Under the pieces are notes generated by a model. The model did no database searches. It saw nothing but the letters and a program-made list of their open reading frames with translations, and had not been told where the DNA came from. Positions 1 through 10,023 of a stretch of 64,000 bases of DNA are shown piece by piece (the first letter of the stretch is position 1; the number at the start of each line of letters is the position of its first letter). Source of the stretch: Talinum fruticosum (Eukaryota > Streptophyta > Magnoliopsida > Caryophyllales > Talinaceae); NCBI GenBank assembly GCA_021018815.1, contig JAITYX010000065.1:977001-1041000 (forward strand). The letters run 5' to 3'. A program made the position numbers and the translations under genes.

Positions 1-286
1 GATGTGTGCAAGGTGACTCAGTCGCTCAATGTGAATGGGCATTGAATGAATGTCGGTAGGGATAATTATAATGGATGCTAACTTGGCTAGTGCATTCGTA
101 AATTGGTTATCATCCTTAGGAATGTAAGTGATAGAGATGCTCTTTAAGTGCTTAGGTAATTCTATCGGATATGCTTGGTAGGCTACGAAGGCTTCACTAC
201 GTACCTTCCACCTTTGTGAAATTTAATTGATGATCAAATTAGAGTCACTAAAAACCCCGATATTCTTGACCCCGATCTTTGTAGCA

Positions 287-291
287 GCTTC
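287..291. repeat. Left target-site duplication GCTTC
   Basis: GCTTC lies directly left of the solo LTR and again at 1,785-1,789. A 5-bp duplication is usual for Ty1/copia insertions. Removing one copy plus the LTR restores the RNase H reading across the join. Confidence 0.8.
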
Positions 292-1784
292 CGAAGACTC
301 GGACTTTGAATCTAAATCATTCGACTACTATATAAAGACTCGGTACAAACCTCATCCCTCCTAAGTTTTGATTACAAGTCATTATGAGTGTTATAGAAAC
401 TCAAGTATAAGTTTTGATTAGTTTCTAACCGACTCGGAAAATAAATTCTTGTTTATCTTCTCAATTGATGTTTCGAGTTACTCGGACATCACTCGGATCT
501 ATCGCATGATCAAATAATCTCTCTAACACTTTTTATCCGAGTTCGATTGCATATTTCAACGCAAAGTGAATTACGAGTGTTAATTCCTCCTTTTAAGTCG
601 GTTTGTATGTTTGAGAATTATTTGTCTAGATCAAGTCCTTATACTCGATGTTTTCACTCTTTTAACTTGAACTCTCTTAAGACTCGACTCTAATGGAATT
701 TGAGTATAATGAATATTAGACTTAGAAAATTCCACTCTTCTAGACCTAAGATAATTATGCACTTAATTGTCATAATTAACTTATTATCCGTGCCTAATCT
801 TTGACCAAATTATTTTATACTTTGAGAACCAAAGTGGTTTACTTTTGCAGGTTATCCAAACGAGGTTATCTCATTTTTGAATTACAAAAGTAACCGGCTT
901 GAACTCGTCAATCACCAGCAGATCAAGGCTTATCTACTTCCGAACAAGGCTCGGATGTTGTGTCAAGGTTGTCTATTTCCAAAGCTGGGAAACTTCAACG
1001 CTAAGCTTAATGGTGGTTTCCACTTTACCTTTGAGACATCACCAGTTAAGCTGGAGCACCTTTAGGAGACAAGAGTCATTGCACAATGTTCTCATCTCAA
1101 CGGATCTTTTCGGAGCGACTTAGAAGAGCCGTTACAACGGCCGATAAAGACTTCGTTCGTAACCAAGACATAACGGCTAATTTGCTTGGTCATCTATAAA
1201 TAGAAGCCATTTCATAAGACTTAAAGATTACTGGAATTATTGCTTGAACATATTGCTGAAACTATATCTCTTAATACAATACTCATTCAATTTTCTTCTC
1301 ACAACTTCAAGTCTCGTATTTAATATTTTTCCGAGTTATAAAGTCTTGTAATTAGTCAAATACACTTCTTACTTTCTGAGTAAGGTCCCTTAACCGAGTT
1401 GTAAGGGTTAACTCAACTCAGTTGTCCCTAGCTGTAAAGTTTACCTCAGTTAGGAAGTACTAGATCGAGATAAGGGAACTTGTGAGTCTAGGAAAACTCT
1501 ATAAGGAATTGTCTAAGGGAGTAATTCCGGTTAAGTTAGTCCGTTGTATTTTGAGGATTCAAAATAGTGGATTTGACTTGGTGCTTGGATCAGCACTGTC
1601 CGTGGTTTCTTACTCTAGGAGGGTTTTCACGTATTTATGAGTATACACTTTTCCGAGTCCAATCTAGATTCGGATTATCTTGTTCATTCTTTTTAAGCTT
1701 AAATTTCCTAAGTTTGTTAAAATCTCCTCATCACCCTATTCACCCCCTCTAGGGTAACTAAGACTTTCCAAGAGCAAACCTTTA
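292..1784 (+). mobile_element. Copia (SIRE-like) solo LTR inside gypsy A
   Basis: This 1,493-bp block aligns along its length with the LTRs at 22,524-23,955, 28,331-29,722 and 45,563-47,024. Shared landmarks are the opening GAAGACTCGG, the phrase CTCATCCCTCCTAAG, a TATAAATAG box near 1,195, and the closing CCCCCTCTAGGGT block. It is flanked by GCTTC on both sides and has no internal element sequence, so it is a solo LTR, the usual product of recombination between the two LTRs of a full element. Its ends have decayed from TG...CA to CG...TA, both by transitions. Confidence 0.88.
1195..1202 (+). promoter_or_regulatory. TATA box of the solo LTR
   Basis: TATAAATA in the context CATCTATAAATAGAAGCC recurs at the same place in the other copia LTRs. 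TAACGGCTAA lies at 1,171-1,180 just upstream. It marks the likely U3/R region of the LTR promoter. Confidence 0.65.
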
Positions 1785-1789
1785 GCTTC
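1785..1789. repeat. Right target-site duplication GCTTC
   Basis: Matches 287-291 exactly and abuts the last base of the solo LTR. Confidence 0.8.
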
Positions 1790-2189
1790 AAGTCCTGTGA
1801 TGTAAGCTTTGTACTCTGCATTGGTGAATTCAAAGTCTAGTTTGACTAAAATGGGAGTGTGTGCTCCCTCCGGTGAGACTAGAAGAATTCTTACACCAAA
1901 GCCCTTCGATTAGAAGCACCATCGAAGTACATCGTCCAAACGTCCACCTTTACTTGTAGAATGTCTTCATATTGAAAGTTAAGGTATTCGGGTTGTGATT
2001 CAAGTACAGGTAGATCAGCTAAAAATTCTAACACTATCCTTCCTTTGATCGCTTTTTGAGGGACAAACATGAGTTCAAATTCTAATAGCATGATAGTCCA
2101 TCTCGCTATCTTGCTGCCGATAGTTGGTTGCTCAAGTATGTACTTAATAGGATACGTAGGTGCCACCACATGTACTTGTGTGGGCTAAC

Positions 2190-3440
2190 ATGTTTTGTAT
2201 GAGCTTCTTAGTAGCCTAAACTAATGCCAATGATGTCTTCTCTAATGGCGTGTTTCTAGTCTCATAATCTAGAAACTTCATACACCGAGAGTAGATTAGG
2301 CATTTTTATTCCCGTCTCGCCGAGCTGGCATGGCTCCCATAGCCGTTTCCGTCGTGGTGAGATACGGGAGTAGAGGTTTCCCGATTGGAGTGGAACTAAC
2401 ACTAGAGGATTAGCTAGGTATTCCTTAACCTTCTCCAATGCTTGTTGGCACTCGGCATTCCATTGGATCTTTTCTTTAGCTTCTTGAAAATAGGTTCACA
2501 TACCATAGTCGGTGTTGATATGAAACGACCGATGTACTCGTAAACGTCCTAGGAAACCCCTTATCTCTTTTTTTGTGCTTGGCGGAGGGATTTCTGAATG
2601 GCTTTGATCTTGGATGGATCAACTTTAATTCCTCCGAGATTGACAACATAGCTTAGTAGTTTCCCGAGGTTACTCCAAAGGCACACTTTTGAGGGTTAAG
2701 GCACATGTTGTATTTCCGGGTCACTAGAAGAATTTCATGAGGTCGGGTAGGTGCCCTGCCTTGTCTTTGGACTTTATGATCATGTCGTCCACGTAAACTT
2801 CAACTTCTTTATAGATCATATCATGCAGTAAGGTTGTTACTATCCTTTGATACGTTGCGCCGGTGTTTTTGAGCCCAAATGGCATAATCACATAGCAAGT
2901 ATATCCTCCATTGAGTGATGAAGGCCATCTTTTGCATATCTTCTTCAGTCATCTTCACCTAATTATACCCAAGCATAACCGTCCATGAACGAAAGCAAAG
3001 CATGACCCATTGTATTATCCATCGGGAGGTCGATATAAGGTAACGAGAAAATCATCTTTGGGAATGGCCTTATTTAATTCTCTCGAAGTCAACATACATG
3101 CGAACCCCGCCGTCTTTCTTCGAAACTGGAACTATATTTGCTACCCATTGAGGATAGTGAACTACCTTAATGAACCCAGCTTCTAACTACTTTTGAACCT
3201 CCCCTTAATCTTCAAAGCCCATTCCGGTTTCATCCTCTAATTTCGCTTAATCGTCTCAGCATCTTCATAAAGAGGGATCTTATGTTCTGCTATACTTGGA
3301 TCTATCTCCGACATGTCTTTATAGGACCATGTAAAGACATCTATAAATTCTGTAAGGAGTGAAGTAAATTGCTTCTACTCTTCCGGATCCAAGGTTCTCC
3401 CGATCTTAACTTCTTAGGGTTAATCGATTGACCCCATATT
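2190..3440 (-). pseudogene. Gypsy A reverse transcriptase domain
   Basis: Reverse transcriptase copies the element RNA into DNA in the cytoplasmic particle. On the minus strand, from 3,440 downward, I read FTWSYKDMSEIDP, then VANIVPVSKKDGG and VDFRELNKA (fingers), GLKNTGATYQR (palm), the catalytic YVDDMI at about 2,776-2,801, and CLNPQKCAFGV with GIKVDPSKIKAI (thumb). This is the full run of gypsy RT landmarks in the right order, spread over several frames with stops and indels. The catalytic aspartate pair is still present, but the frame is broken many times, so it is a pseudogene. Confidence 0.85.
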
Positions 3441-4339
3441 AATTGTTATTGTTTGCTCTATTATGAGTGAGCAATTTTCATGATCTTCTATAACTTTTAT
3501 TAATTCTTTAGGGATTTTTATCCATCATTAGAGGCAAAACAATTAAAAGTAAGAGGAGGCAAGGAGTAAGTGGAAAGGTTCACTTTATTCAATGAAGCAA
3601 CATGTGCATCACAATCGAAACGAAAGACACAGAATTAGAAATGACGAGAATCGGAAAAGAATTGAAATAACGAAGCGTAGTAAAAGCCCTAGTACTAGAC
3701 TCGGAAAAAGGATGTGCTTCTAGGCCGATAGCAAATTCCTGGCCCTCGTAGGCATCAATCCAAGTGACTTGCTTGGATCCTTCAATATAAGCGTCGATGA
3801 TGAACATGGACGGATCAAGCTGCGGGTGAGACATAGCTCGTGACAGATACCGAGACTGAATTCCCTTTTAGGTTACCGTATTGTCCGAATAGAAGACCAA
3901 AAAGATTGTTCCCAGTGAGATTGGTTCGATCCGATATAGATCGTCCCTCTTTAAGGAGGTAAAGTGCCTCCTTTTGTAGAATATAACATTCATTGAAAAT
4001 CTCCAAACTAGGTACTAGGCTACTATTTTCCTTTACATAGTAGGGCTCAAGAAAACCATAATAAGGGAAGTTATCTCCTTCTATTAGGAACTTACCATTT
4101 AGAGTGTAGCGAAAGGGCTTGATAGACCAAACTTATAGTTATTAGTGGGTTCAAGGGGTGGAAAAGTAGGGTGGTATGCCCTTCGGCCTACAGCAAGACC
4201 TAGAAAATACCTCTTCTTCCTAAGCATAGAATGGACATCATGGTTGCCATAAGGATTAAAGTTAAGAGGTGCTCCATCCATTTCTAAGACAACAACAATC
4301 TCGAATCCATACGAGTCCTCATCATTAGCATCATGCTTG
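3441..4339 (-). other. Gypsy A protease-RT linker
   Basis: This stretch links protease and RT on the minus strand. Open stretches at 3,589-3,834 and 4,099-4,281 carry no motif that I recognise. The second (LNFNPYG, FLGLAVGRRAYHP) lies in the continuation of the polyprotein. No separate gene is supported. Confidence 0.5.
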
Positions 4340-4870
4340 ATCTCGACTACAAATTTTTAGAGGTGAAAGTAGCATAAAGGTTATCCCCGTTGACAGTTAT
4401 AACTTGACCTTTGATGATCATCTTAAATTTTTGATGCAGTGTAGAGGGCACTCGCCCGATGATCATGTAACCAAGGGCGTCCAAGGAGTAAATTGAAGAT
4501 AGGTGGATATCTAGGACTTGGAATTTAATGTTCCTTTCTACTAGCCCTATGTTGATTGGCAAGGTCACTGTTCTCAACATCTGTTCTTTTGGAATTATCG
4601 TAAGCTCGAAGATGGACGAGTTTGTTTAGAGAGTTGTTACTCCCTAATTCCTAACCTTCTAGTAGTTCTCCAGGGGACATACATTTACTCGCTGATTTAT
4701 TGTCTACCAAGGTTAGGGAAACAAACTTGTTGGTGCAAGTTATAGTTAAGTAAAGGGAATTGTTGTGTGCAACGCCTTCTTCCGGGAGATCTTTCTTATC
4801 AAAGGTAACACTTCTATCCCCACTATTAACCAATCCCCCACTTCCTTTGGCGTAGTTTCGGGAGAAACCT
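4340..4870 (-). pseudogene. Gypsy A aspartic protease domain
   Basis: The retropepsin matures the gag-pol polyprotein. On the minus strand TNKFVSLTLVDNKSASK corresponds to the catalytic D-S/T-G region, with the usual DNGSA reading DNKSA here, so the catalytic glycine is lost. Further on are VRAYDNSKRT-like sequence, FQVLDIH and LLGRPWLHDH, the conserved block near the C-terminal half of plant gypsy proteases. Open pieces cover 4,651-4,833 and 4,347-4,580. The frame changes between them and one active-site residue is altered, so the protease is not functional. Confidence 0.72.
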
Positions 4871-5479
4871 CGATCATATTGAGTTCAAGCAATCAAGACT
4901 TGTCTATGTTTCTAGGAAGCGGATATTAATTGCCGATTGAGATATCAACTTTTAATTCGGAGTTGTTGAAGGATTGAGTCTTCTTCCTTTGTAACTTCGA
5001 CTCTTTTGGGGCTTCCTGAGTTTGTCGTGGACCTAATGGTGCATTATGCCATCCAGATCTAGTGAGCAATTAGATTGCATGACTTTTAGCGTCTCCCTAA
5101 AAGTCTTCTTCTTCTAAAGGTAGTGTGCCCTAGAAGTTGTCATTATTGTTGTCATTGTTGCTTCTCGTTTTTAGAAATCTTCTTCATCACTTACCCACAG
5201 CCCCTGGACTTCCGGATCTAACGGAGGTTAGCTAAGAAGTGGTTTAGACTCGTTAACATCTAGGATAATAATAGACGGATCCCACCGACTTGGAGTGGGT
5301 TCGGTGAAAATGGCTAACGTGCCACTAAAAGGATTCTTGTTGTTGCTTGGTTTCTCGGCAACCTTAGCTAAGGGTAATTGGCCATTTTGGAACATGCTTT
5401 CTAGTTTGTTCTTGAATGTCCAAAACTGTTTGGTATCATGTCCTCATCCACGATGGTATTTGCAAAATTTTTCCGCATC
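4871..5479 (-). other. Gypsy A gag-protease spacer
   Basis: This is the continuation of the minus-strand polyprotein between gag and protease. The reading has many stops and no zinc knuckle that I can recognise. I see no separate gene. Confidence 0.4.
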
Positions 5480-6578
5480 CTAATTTTTATATTGTTTCGC
5501 AGTTTCTAATTCTGCTCTAATGGGTGGCAATTCTATCTTTCCCTTTTCCAAGAGACGGTCAAGGGCTTTGGTGTAGGTAGTATTAATAAGAGTGTAGTCG
5601 GTATATCTATTGAGGGCATTGACATCCGTACTCCTGTTAGCATTACTCGTATTGGAGGTTTTCTTATCTTTGGAATAATAATTACCTCCATACCCGATCG
5701 CGACTTTTGTGGTTGCAATAGATAACTCTTTTTCTATCAACAAACTAGCATCCGAGGGTTGAAAAGTTCATCATGGGTAGGAATTTTAGGTGTTAATTGT
5801 AATTGGGTTGAAGGTTTTTCACAATGATCCCGACTTGATCTTTCTCGGAGGGTCGATCAACCATGTCGGCTACCTTTGCTCTCCATCCGGTGAGGAAATC
5901 TGTGAAGCTCTCTTTCTCGGCTTGATTAATTAATAACAAGTCTCCGAGGGTAACTTGCGGATCGGTGTTATACGAGTATTGATGGAGGAACTCTTTTCAC
6001 ATATCAATCCAGTTGGTAACCTTGCGTGGGTCAACCACATTATACCACTTCATTACATCGGCTTCGAACGTCCGGGGAAGATAATGTGGTAAATGTCTTC
6101 AGGAATTTTTAAGAGTCATTGCTCATAAGAAGTTGCATACGTGATGATGGGGATTCTCGGAACCCTTGAACTTAATATCGGGCATGGTAAACTTAGGAGG
6201 TAGTTTACCCTTAGGGATTGAAGTGAACCCCTTATGATCAAAGTAGTGATTACTAAACATGGATAACTCCCTTAACATTCATTCTATCTAATCTATACGG
6301 GGATTTGGCTAAGATTTGGATTCGGGTTTATGGGATTCATGTTTGGGATTGCCTGGAGGAGACAAGATAGGTGGGGGTGGTAAAATCAAGGCCTCTTCCC
6401 TTTTGAAACATTTAGCTTGCACATCTCTCTTATTGTCCTCAATAGCCCTTATGATAGTCTTAATATCCCTCGATATAGATTACATCTTCTCCTCTTAATC
6501 ATTCAATCTAGTTTCCACCCTAGCTAAATTCTCATTAAGTACACTGAGATTAAGGGACTGCTCTCGGTTCATATCCAT
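5480..6578 (-). pseudogene. Gypsy A gag (retrotransposon capsid)
   Basis: Gag forms the particle that packages element RNA. I take the start at 6,578 (MDMNREQSLNL) because a charged, coiled-coil-like stretch follows, then proline-rich sequence, KGFTSIPKGKLPPKF, MPDIKFKGSENPHHH, WYNVVDPRKV, EFLHQYSYNTDPQV, LTGWRAKVADM and IVKNLQPNYN, which together form the retrotransposon capsid region. The same words occur on the plus strand in gypsy G. Stops at several points and frameshifts break it. The open piece 5,480-5,743 is the C-terminal part. Confidence 0.8.
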
Positions 6579-7310
6579 TGGAAGGGAACTTTTTCTAGTA
6601 CTATCTTCGACAAGGAATAAACTAAGATGGTGTAGTGTGCACCGAAGCTTATCACATCGGTGTACATCACGGAGTAGAAAGAAAGGAAGACGTGCCGGAC
6701 TCCTTGGTGACGCGTTCTAATCTTTTAGAGCTCGGATTCGACGATACTCGGTTGCCGTAGACTTCCCTATTCTGCGGCCCAAAGGATGAGGTTTAGGACC
6801 ATGTGAGAAAAGATCACTTTTGGGAGGAAGGGACTTAAGCGCGAGACCTGAAGAAACTAAGGATGTTTTTGTTTGGATGCACATAAAGAATGTGATGATG
6901 ATATGATGCATGACTTAGTTGAGATGATAATCTAACTAATGAATGATTGACCCTTACGAAATGATTCTTTCTATTCTAGCTAAATAATAATGCCTCTTGT
7001 TATTTGAGATGATTTTGTTTTGGGCTAAATAATAATGATTCTTTCTATTCTAGCTAAATAATAATCCTAAGTTTGGCTAAATCGGAAAAGCAAATCGGTA
7101 ATTGACAAGTTTGCAAACTGTTTATTCAACAAAAATGAATCACGATATACATGATTTAAGAGTACCTAAATTATGATTTTATTTTATAAGAGTAACGTAC
7201 TATTATTATTTTATGTTTTAAAATTTTTAGGAAGTCGAGCGCATGGTCAACTATTCACAATCACGCCTAAAGCTTAAAGAGGAAGGAAACGATAATGTTG
7301 GTCGGAAAAA
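6579..7310 (-). other. Gypsy A leader with short degenerate repeats
   Basis: This AT-rich stretch is upstream of gag on the minus strand. At about 6,950-7,090 it holds two to three copies of a motif resembling (T)TTAGCC...AAAATCATCTCAAATAA, alternating with TCTAGCTAAATAATAAT. These correspond to the unit of the large array in gypsy G (54,846-55,680). No LTR end or primer site is recognised. Confidence 0.5.
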
Positions 7311-7591
7311 GTGATGTATGGTTGTTCGTCTTGACCCACACATGCTAGTCCTTCCCTTGGTCTCTTGGCTCATGATTCCTCTCTAGCTGATCCTCGGCAT
7401 TTTGAAGATTTCATTTTCTGCGAAGAAAAATTTGGGTTGGGTTGTTACATAAATTATTTGAATAATTATTTTGCTCAAATGAAATTGCCTTGTTTTCATT
7501 CGGAAAATGGCAGTAATGTCTCCCAATTTACAAGTCTTACGTTGTTGATTACTTATTTATGTGGTTATGTATTGGGGGCGTTACACATGTC
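7311..7591. other. Unassigned 280-bp stretch between gypsy A and copia B
   Basis: The stretch has an open frame at 7,365-7,616 (83 codons) with no motif I know. It matches neither the neighbouring copia gag nor the gypsy leader. It may be host flank or element A sequence. Confidence 0.35.
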
Positions 7592-8690
7592 AACACCAAA
7601 AAGAACATTCCACTAAAGCCCTCGAAACCGAGACGTCAAAGTCCGAGTTCCTCGGAATTAGAAGAGCATCCCATGACACTCATTGCCCGAGGTTTCAAAA
7701 AGATGATGAAGGACAAGAAGTGGCGGAAGAGATCAAAGGAAGATCCCTATAAGAAAGATAAGAAGGACAGGAAAGGTAAATACTCATCCCCTTCATAGTT
7801 ATCTTTAACTAAGAACTCTAGTTGCTTTGAATGTGGCAACAAGGAGGGCATAATTAAGGACTCGTCCAAAGAGAAAGAAGGACAAAAAGAAGAAAAAGCC
7901 TATGATGGCTACCGGAGTGATGATGACTCATCCGAAGAAGATGATTCCGATGACTCGAAATGTCTTATGGCACCGACGGACTCAAAAGCTGAATCTAATT
8001 TATATAATGACAACTCAAATATTAAGGAGACAAGTCCTCAGGAGGTAATTGAGTACTTCCTTAACTTTTCCAAATTTGATTCAACTAGATATATTTTTAC
8101 TTTAGAAGAAAAGTCCAATTTTGACTGTTCGGACTTCAAAAACAACTTGAGTCTCTTATTCTTGAGAGTAATATTTTAAAAAATGAGTTAGAAAACTTAA
8201 GACAAAATTTAAAGGTACTCGAGATCAATGCTCAAGACAATGACATTGAGTCTAAGTCACTTAGAATAGAGAATGGGCAAGCGAAAAGGAAGCTCAATGA
8301 GTCTCAAGAGCTAGGTTTAAAACTCACTCAAGGTCGGAAAAACCTTGATCTTTTACTAGGCTCTCGGTGTGTGTCATTCAGAAAAAAGGTTTTGGTTACA
8401 ATGCTGAAGAGGAATCTAATTCCTATTCCGAGTCTTTTCAAAACCGACTCCAAAACTATGAAGTTCGGGAAGGCTGAGCATGGTCCCATTCACTCTCATG
8501 AAAAGATGATTGAGCCCGAGACTAGTTTACAGGAAAAAGCCTTCTCCACTTGTTTACAAAAGAAAGGATTTTCAAAGAAAAGAGACAGACTAAGTTTTCT
8601 AGAAATAAGACTCAAAATCAAACTAAACCCAAAATCATTCAAATGCGGGTTCCTAAAAGTGCTCTTCTTTAGAAAAGGACCAAAGTAAAG
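7592..8690 (+). pseudogene. Copia B gag, C-terminal part with ruined zinc knuckle
   Basis: The reading matches C-terminal copia gag: HPMTLIARGFKKMMKDKKW, then KKDKKDRKGKYSSPS, CFECGNKEGIIKDSS, an acidic block SSEEDDSDDSKCLMA, and a long charged helical tail. The knuckle CX2CX4HX4C, which binds nucleic acid, has lost its His (Gly) and last Cys (Ser). Copy C keeps all four ligands. The frame changes near 7,795 and again after about 8,180. Confidence 0.75.
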
Positions 8691-8699
8691 GGAGTTACT

Positions 8700-9331
8700 T
8701 GGGTTTGTAAGAGGAAGTGAGAAGGGTTTGTTTGTTTCTATTTTACATGTGACTTAGAAACAAAGGGTCACTGGTACTTAGACAATGGTTATTCACGCCA
8801 TATGTGTGGAGATTCAAAACTCTTCTCGGAGTTAGAAGATTTGAAGGGAGGAAAAGTCACATTTGGAGACAACGAGTAAGGGCATGACAGTTCGGATTGG
8901 CAAGATTGGTCAAGGAAACAACTTAGTCAGCCCAGTCTACCTTGTCGAAGGGCTTAAGTACACTCTCCTTAGCATTTCTCAACTATGTGACATAGGATAA
9001 GAGGTAAGGTTCACTCGGACTAACTCGCTATGGTTCCGATGCAGTCACCAAAGAGACTAAGCTCTCAAGTGTAAGGTCGACTAATACTTATACTATCCCT
9101 CTTTCAAATTCTTGTCAGAATTTATCTTGCTTAAAAGCATCTTTGAATGATGATTCATGGATGTGGTATCATAGACTAGGTGATATTAGCATGCATACTA
9201 TCAAGAAACTCACAGCTCATGGGTTAGTTAGGGGTTTACCTAACTGTGCATTTAAGAAAGATAAAATCTATGAAGCATGTACCAAAGGGAAGCAAGTTAG
9301 ATCGTTTTTAAACCACTCAAAATTGTGTCTT
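8700..9331 (+). pseudogene. Copia B protease and integrase N-terminal part
   Basis: WYLDNGYSRHM at about 8,772-8,804 is the copia protease active-site block; the usual D-S/T-G reads DNG. SELEDLKGGKVTFGD follows, then the GAG-pre-integrase region WYHRLGDISMHTIKKL and EACTKGKQVRS (His-Cys zinc-binding region) up to the CACTA insertion at 9,332. Several frameshifts are present between 8,880 and 9,140. The matching downstream half starts at 17,174. Confidence 0.75.
9329..9331. repeat. CACTA target-site duplication CTT (left)
   Basis: CTT abuts the left terminus and is repeated at 17,174-17,176. A 3-bp duplication is the rule for CACTA elements. Confidence 0.85.
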
Positions 9332-9344
9332 CACTACTAGAAAG
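9332..9344 (+). repeat. CACTA left terminal inverted repeat
   Basis: CACTACTAGAAAG pairs with the inverted right end at 17,161-17,173 with one mismatch. Confidence 0.9.
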
Positions 9345-9350
9345 CTGATA

Positions 9351-9700
9351 ATTTGCGACGGAAATAGCGACGGAATATCAGTCATTAGCGACGGAATTCC
9401 GCAATTAGCGACTGGAACTAGCGACGAAATTTTTCCGTCGCTAAAAGACGAGTCGCTAAATTTTAGCGACGGATATTTTCAATTCTGTTGCTTATCCATT
9501 GCTAAATAGCGACGGACCAGCGACGTAAAATCTTCCGTAGCCGATGCCATTCAGCGACAGAAATGGTGGTATTTCCGTCGCTGATTTTTATCATCCGTCG
9601 CCGATCCAGTAGCGGTTCCGTCGCTGTTCGTCGCCGGTCCGTCGCCGTTCGGTCGCCGGTCCGTCGCTGTTCCGTCGCCGATCCGTCGCTGATCCATCAA
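9351..9700. repeat. CACTA left subterminal repeat cluster
   Basis: More than twenty close copies of AGCGACGGA or its reverse complement TCCGTCGCT lie in both orientations. From about 9,600 they become a near-tandem run of 11-bp units such as GGTCCGTCGCC and GTTCCGTCGCT. In En/Spm the equivalent repeats bind TNPA and bring the ends together; the same role here is inference. Confidence 0.85.
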
Positions 9701-10023
9701 AAATCCAAAATACAATTTTCTAATTATTCTTTACCCTAGTACAAAAAATTGTGAATGGATATACAAATCCAACATTCACATATGTGACACTTACATTTGG
9801 CATTTACATATGCCGGCCACAAATAACTCATCAAAGTTGGATATACAAATCCAACTTACATGTTCAAAATCATGAACAACCAAAACATATTTAAAACAAA
9901 TTCATAAGTTCAATAAAACAGGCAAACAAAAGTTCACAAGAAACCTTAAACACATCCAAACGAGTTCTCAAAGTGATGATCACCAATATACACAAAAGTT
10001 GACAATGCATTCATGGTCCTCAC
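9701..10023. other. CACTA 3' untranslated/spacer region
   Basis: This AT-rich stretch lies between the left subterminal repeats and the stop of the TNPA-like gene. It carries no coding signal and is probably the 3' UTR of the minus-strand transcripts. Confidence 0.4.

Larger units (their letters stand above)
1..2169 (-). pseudogene. Gypsy A RNase H domain, split by a solo LTR
   Basis: RNase H degrades the RNA strand of the RNA-DNA hybrid during reverse transcription. The clearest open stretch is 1,891-2,169, which ends in WTMYFDGASN with the first catalytic Asp. The domain then runs through the LFDFEFTNAEYKAYI-like block up to 1,790, is interrupted by the LTR, and resumes at 286 with a TKIGVKNIGVFSDSN block (second catalytic Asp region), QRWKVRSEAFVAYQ and a LAKLAS tail. 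The two halves join cleanly if the LTR and one copy of the 5-bp duplication are removed. The interior has stops and frameshifts, so no functional protein is expected. Confidence 0.75.
1..7310 (-). mobile_element. Ty3/gypsy element A, partial, with nested solo LTR
   Basis: Read on the minus strand from right to left, the order is leader, gag, protease, reverse transcriptase and RNase H, the gypsy order. Integrase would follow beyond the left edge. The gag words KFTMPDIKFKG and NPHHHV, the protease flap-side motif LLGRPWLH, the RT catalytic YVDDMI and the RNase H start WTMYFDGAS place it in Ty3/gypsy, probably the Ogre/Tat side of the family; that lineage assignment is inference. Every domain has stop codons or frameshifts, so the copy is dead. 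Its RNase H is split by the copia solo LTR at 292-1,784. No LTR of its own is recognised in the window. Gag is closely related to that of gypsy G at 55,988-56,800. Confidence 0.78.
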
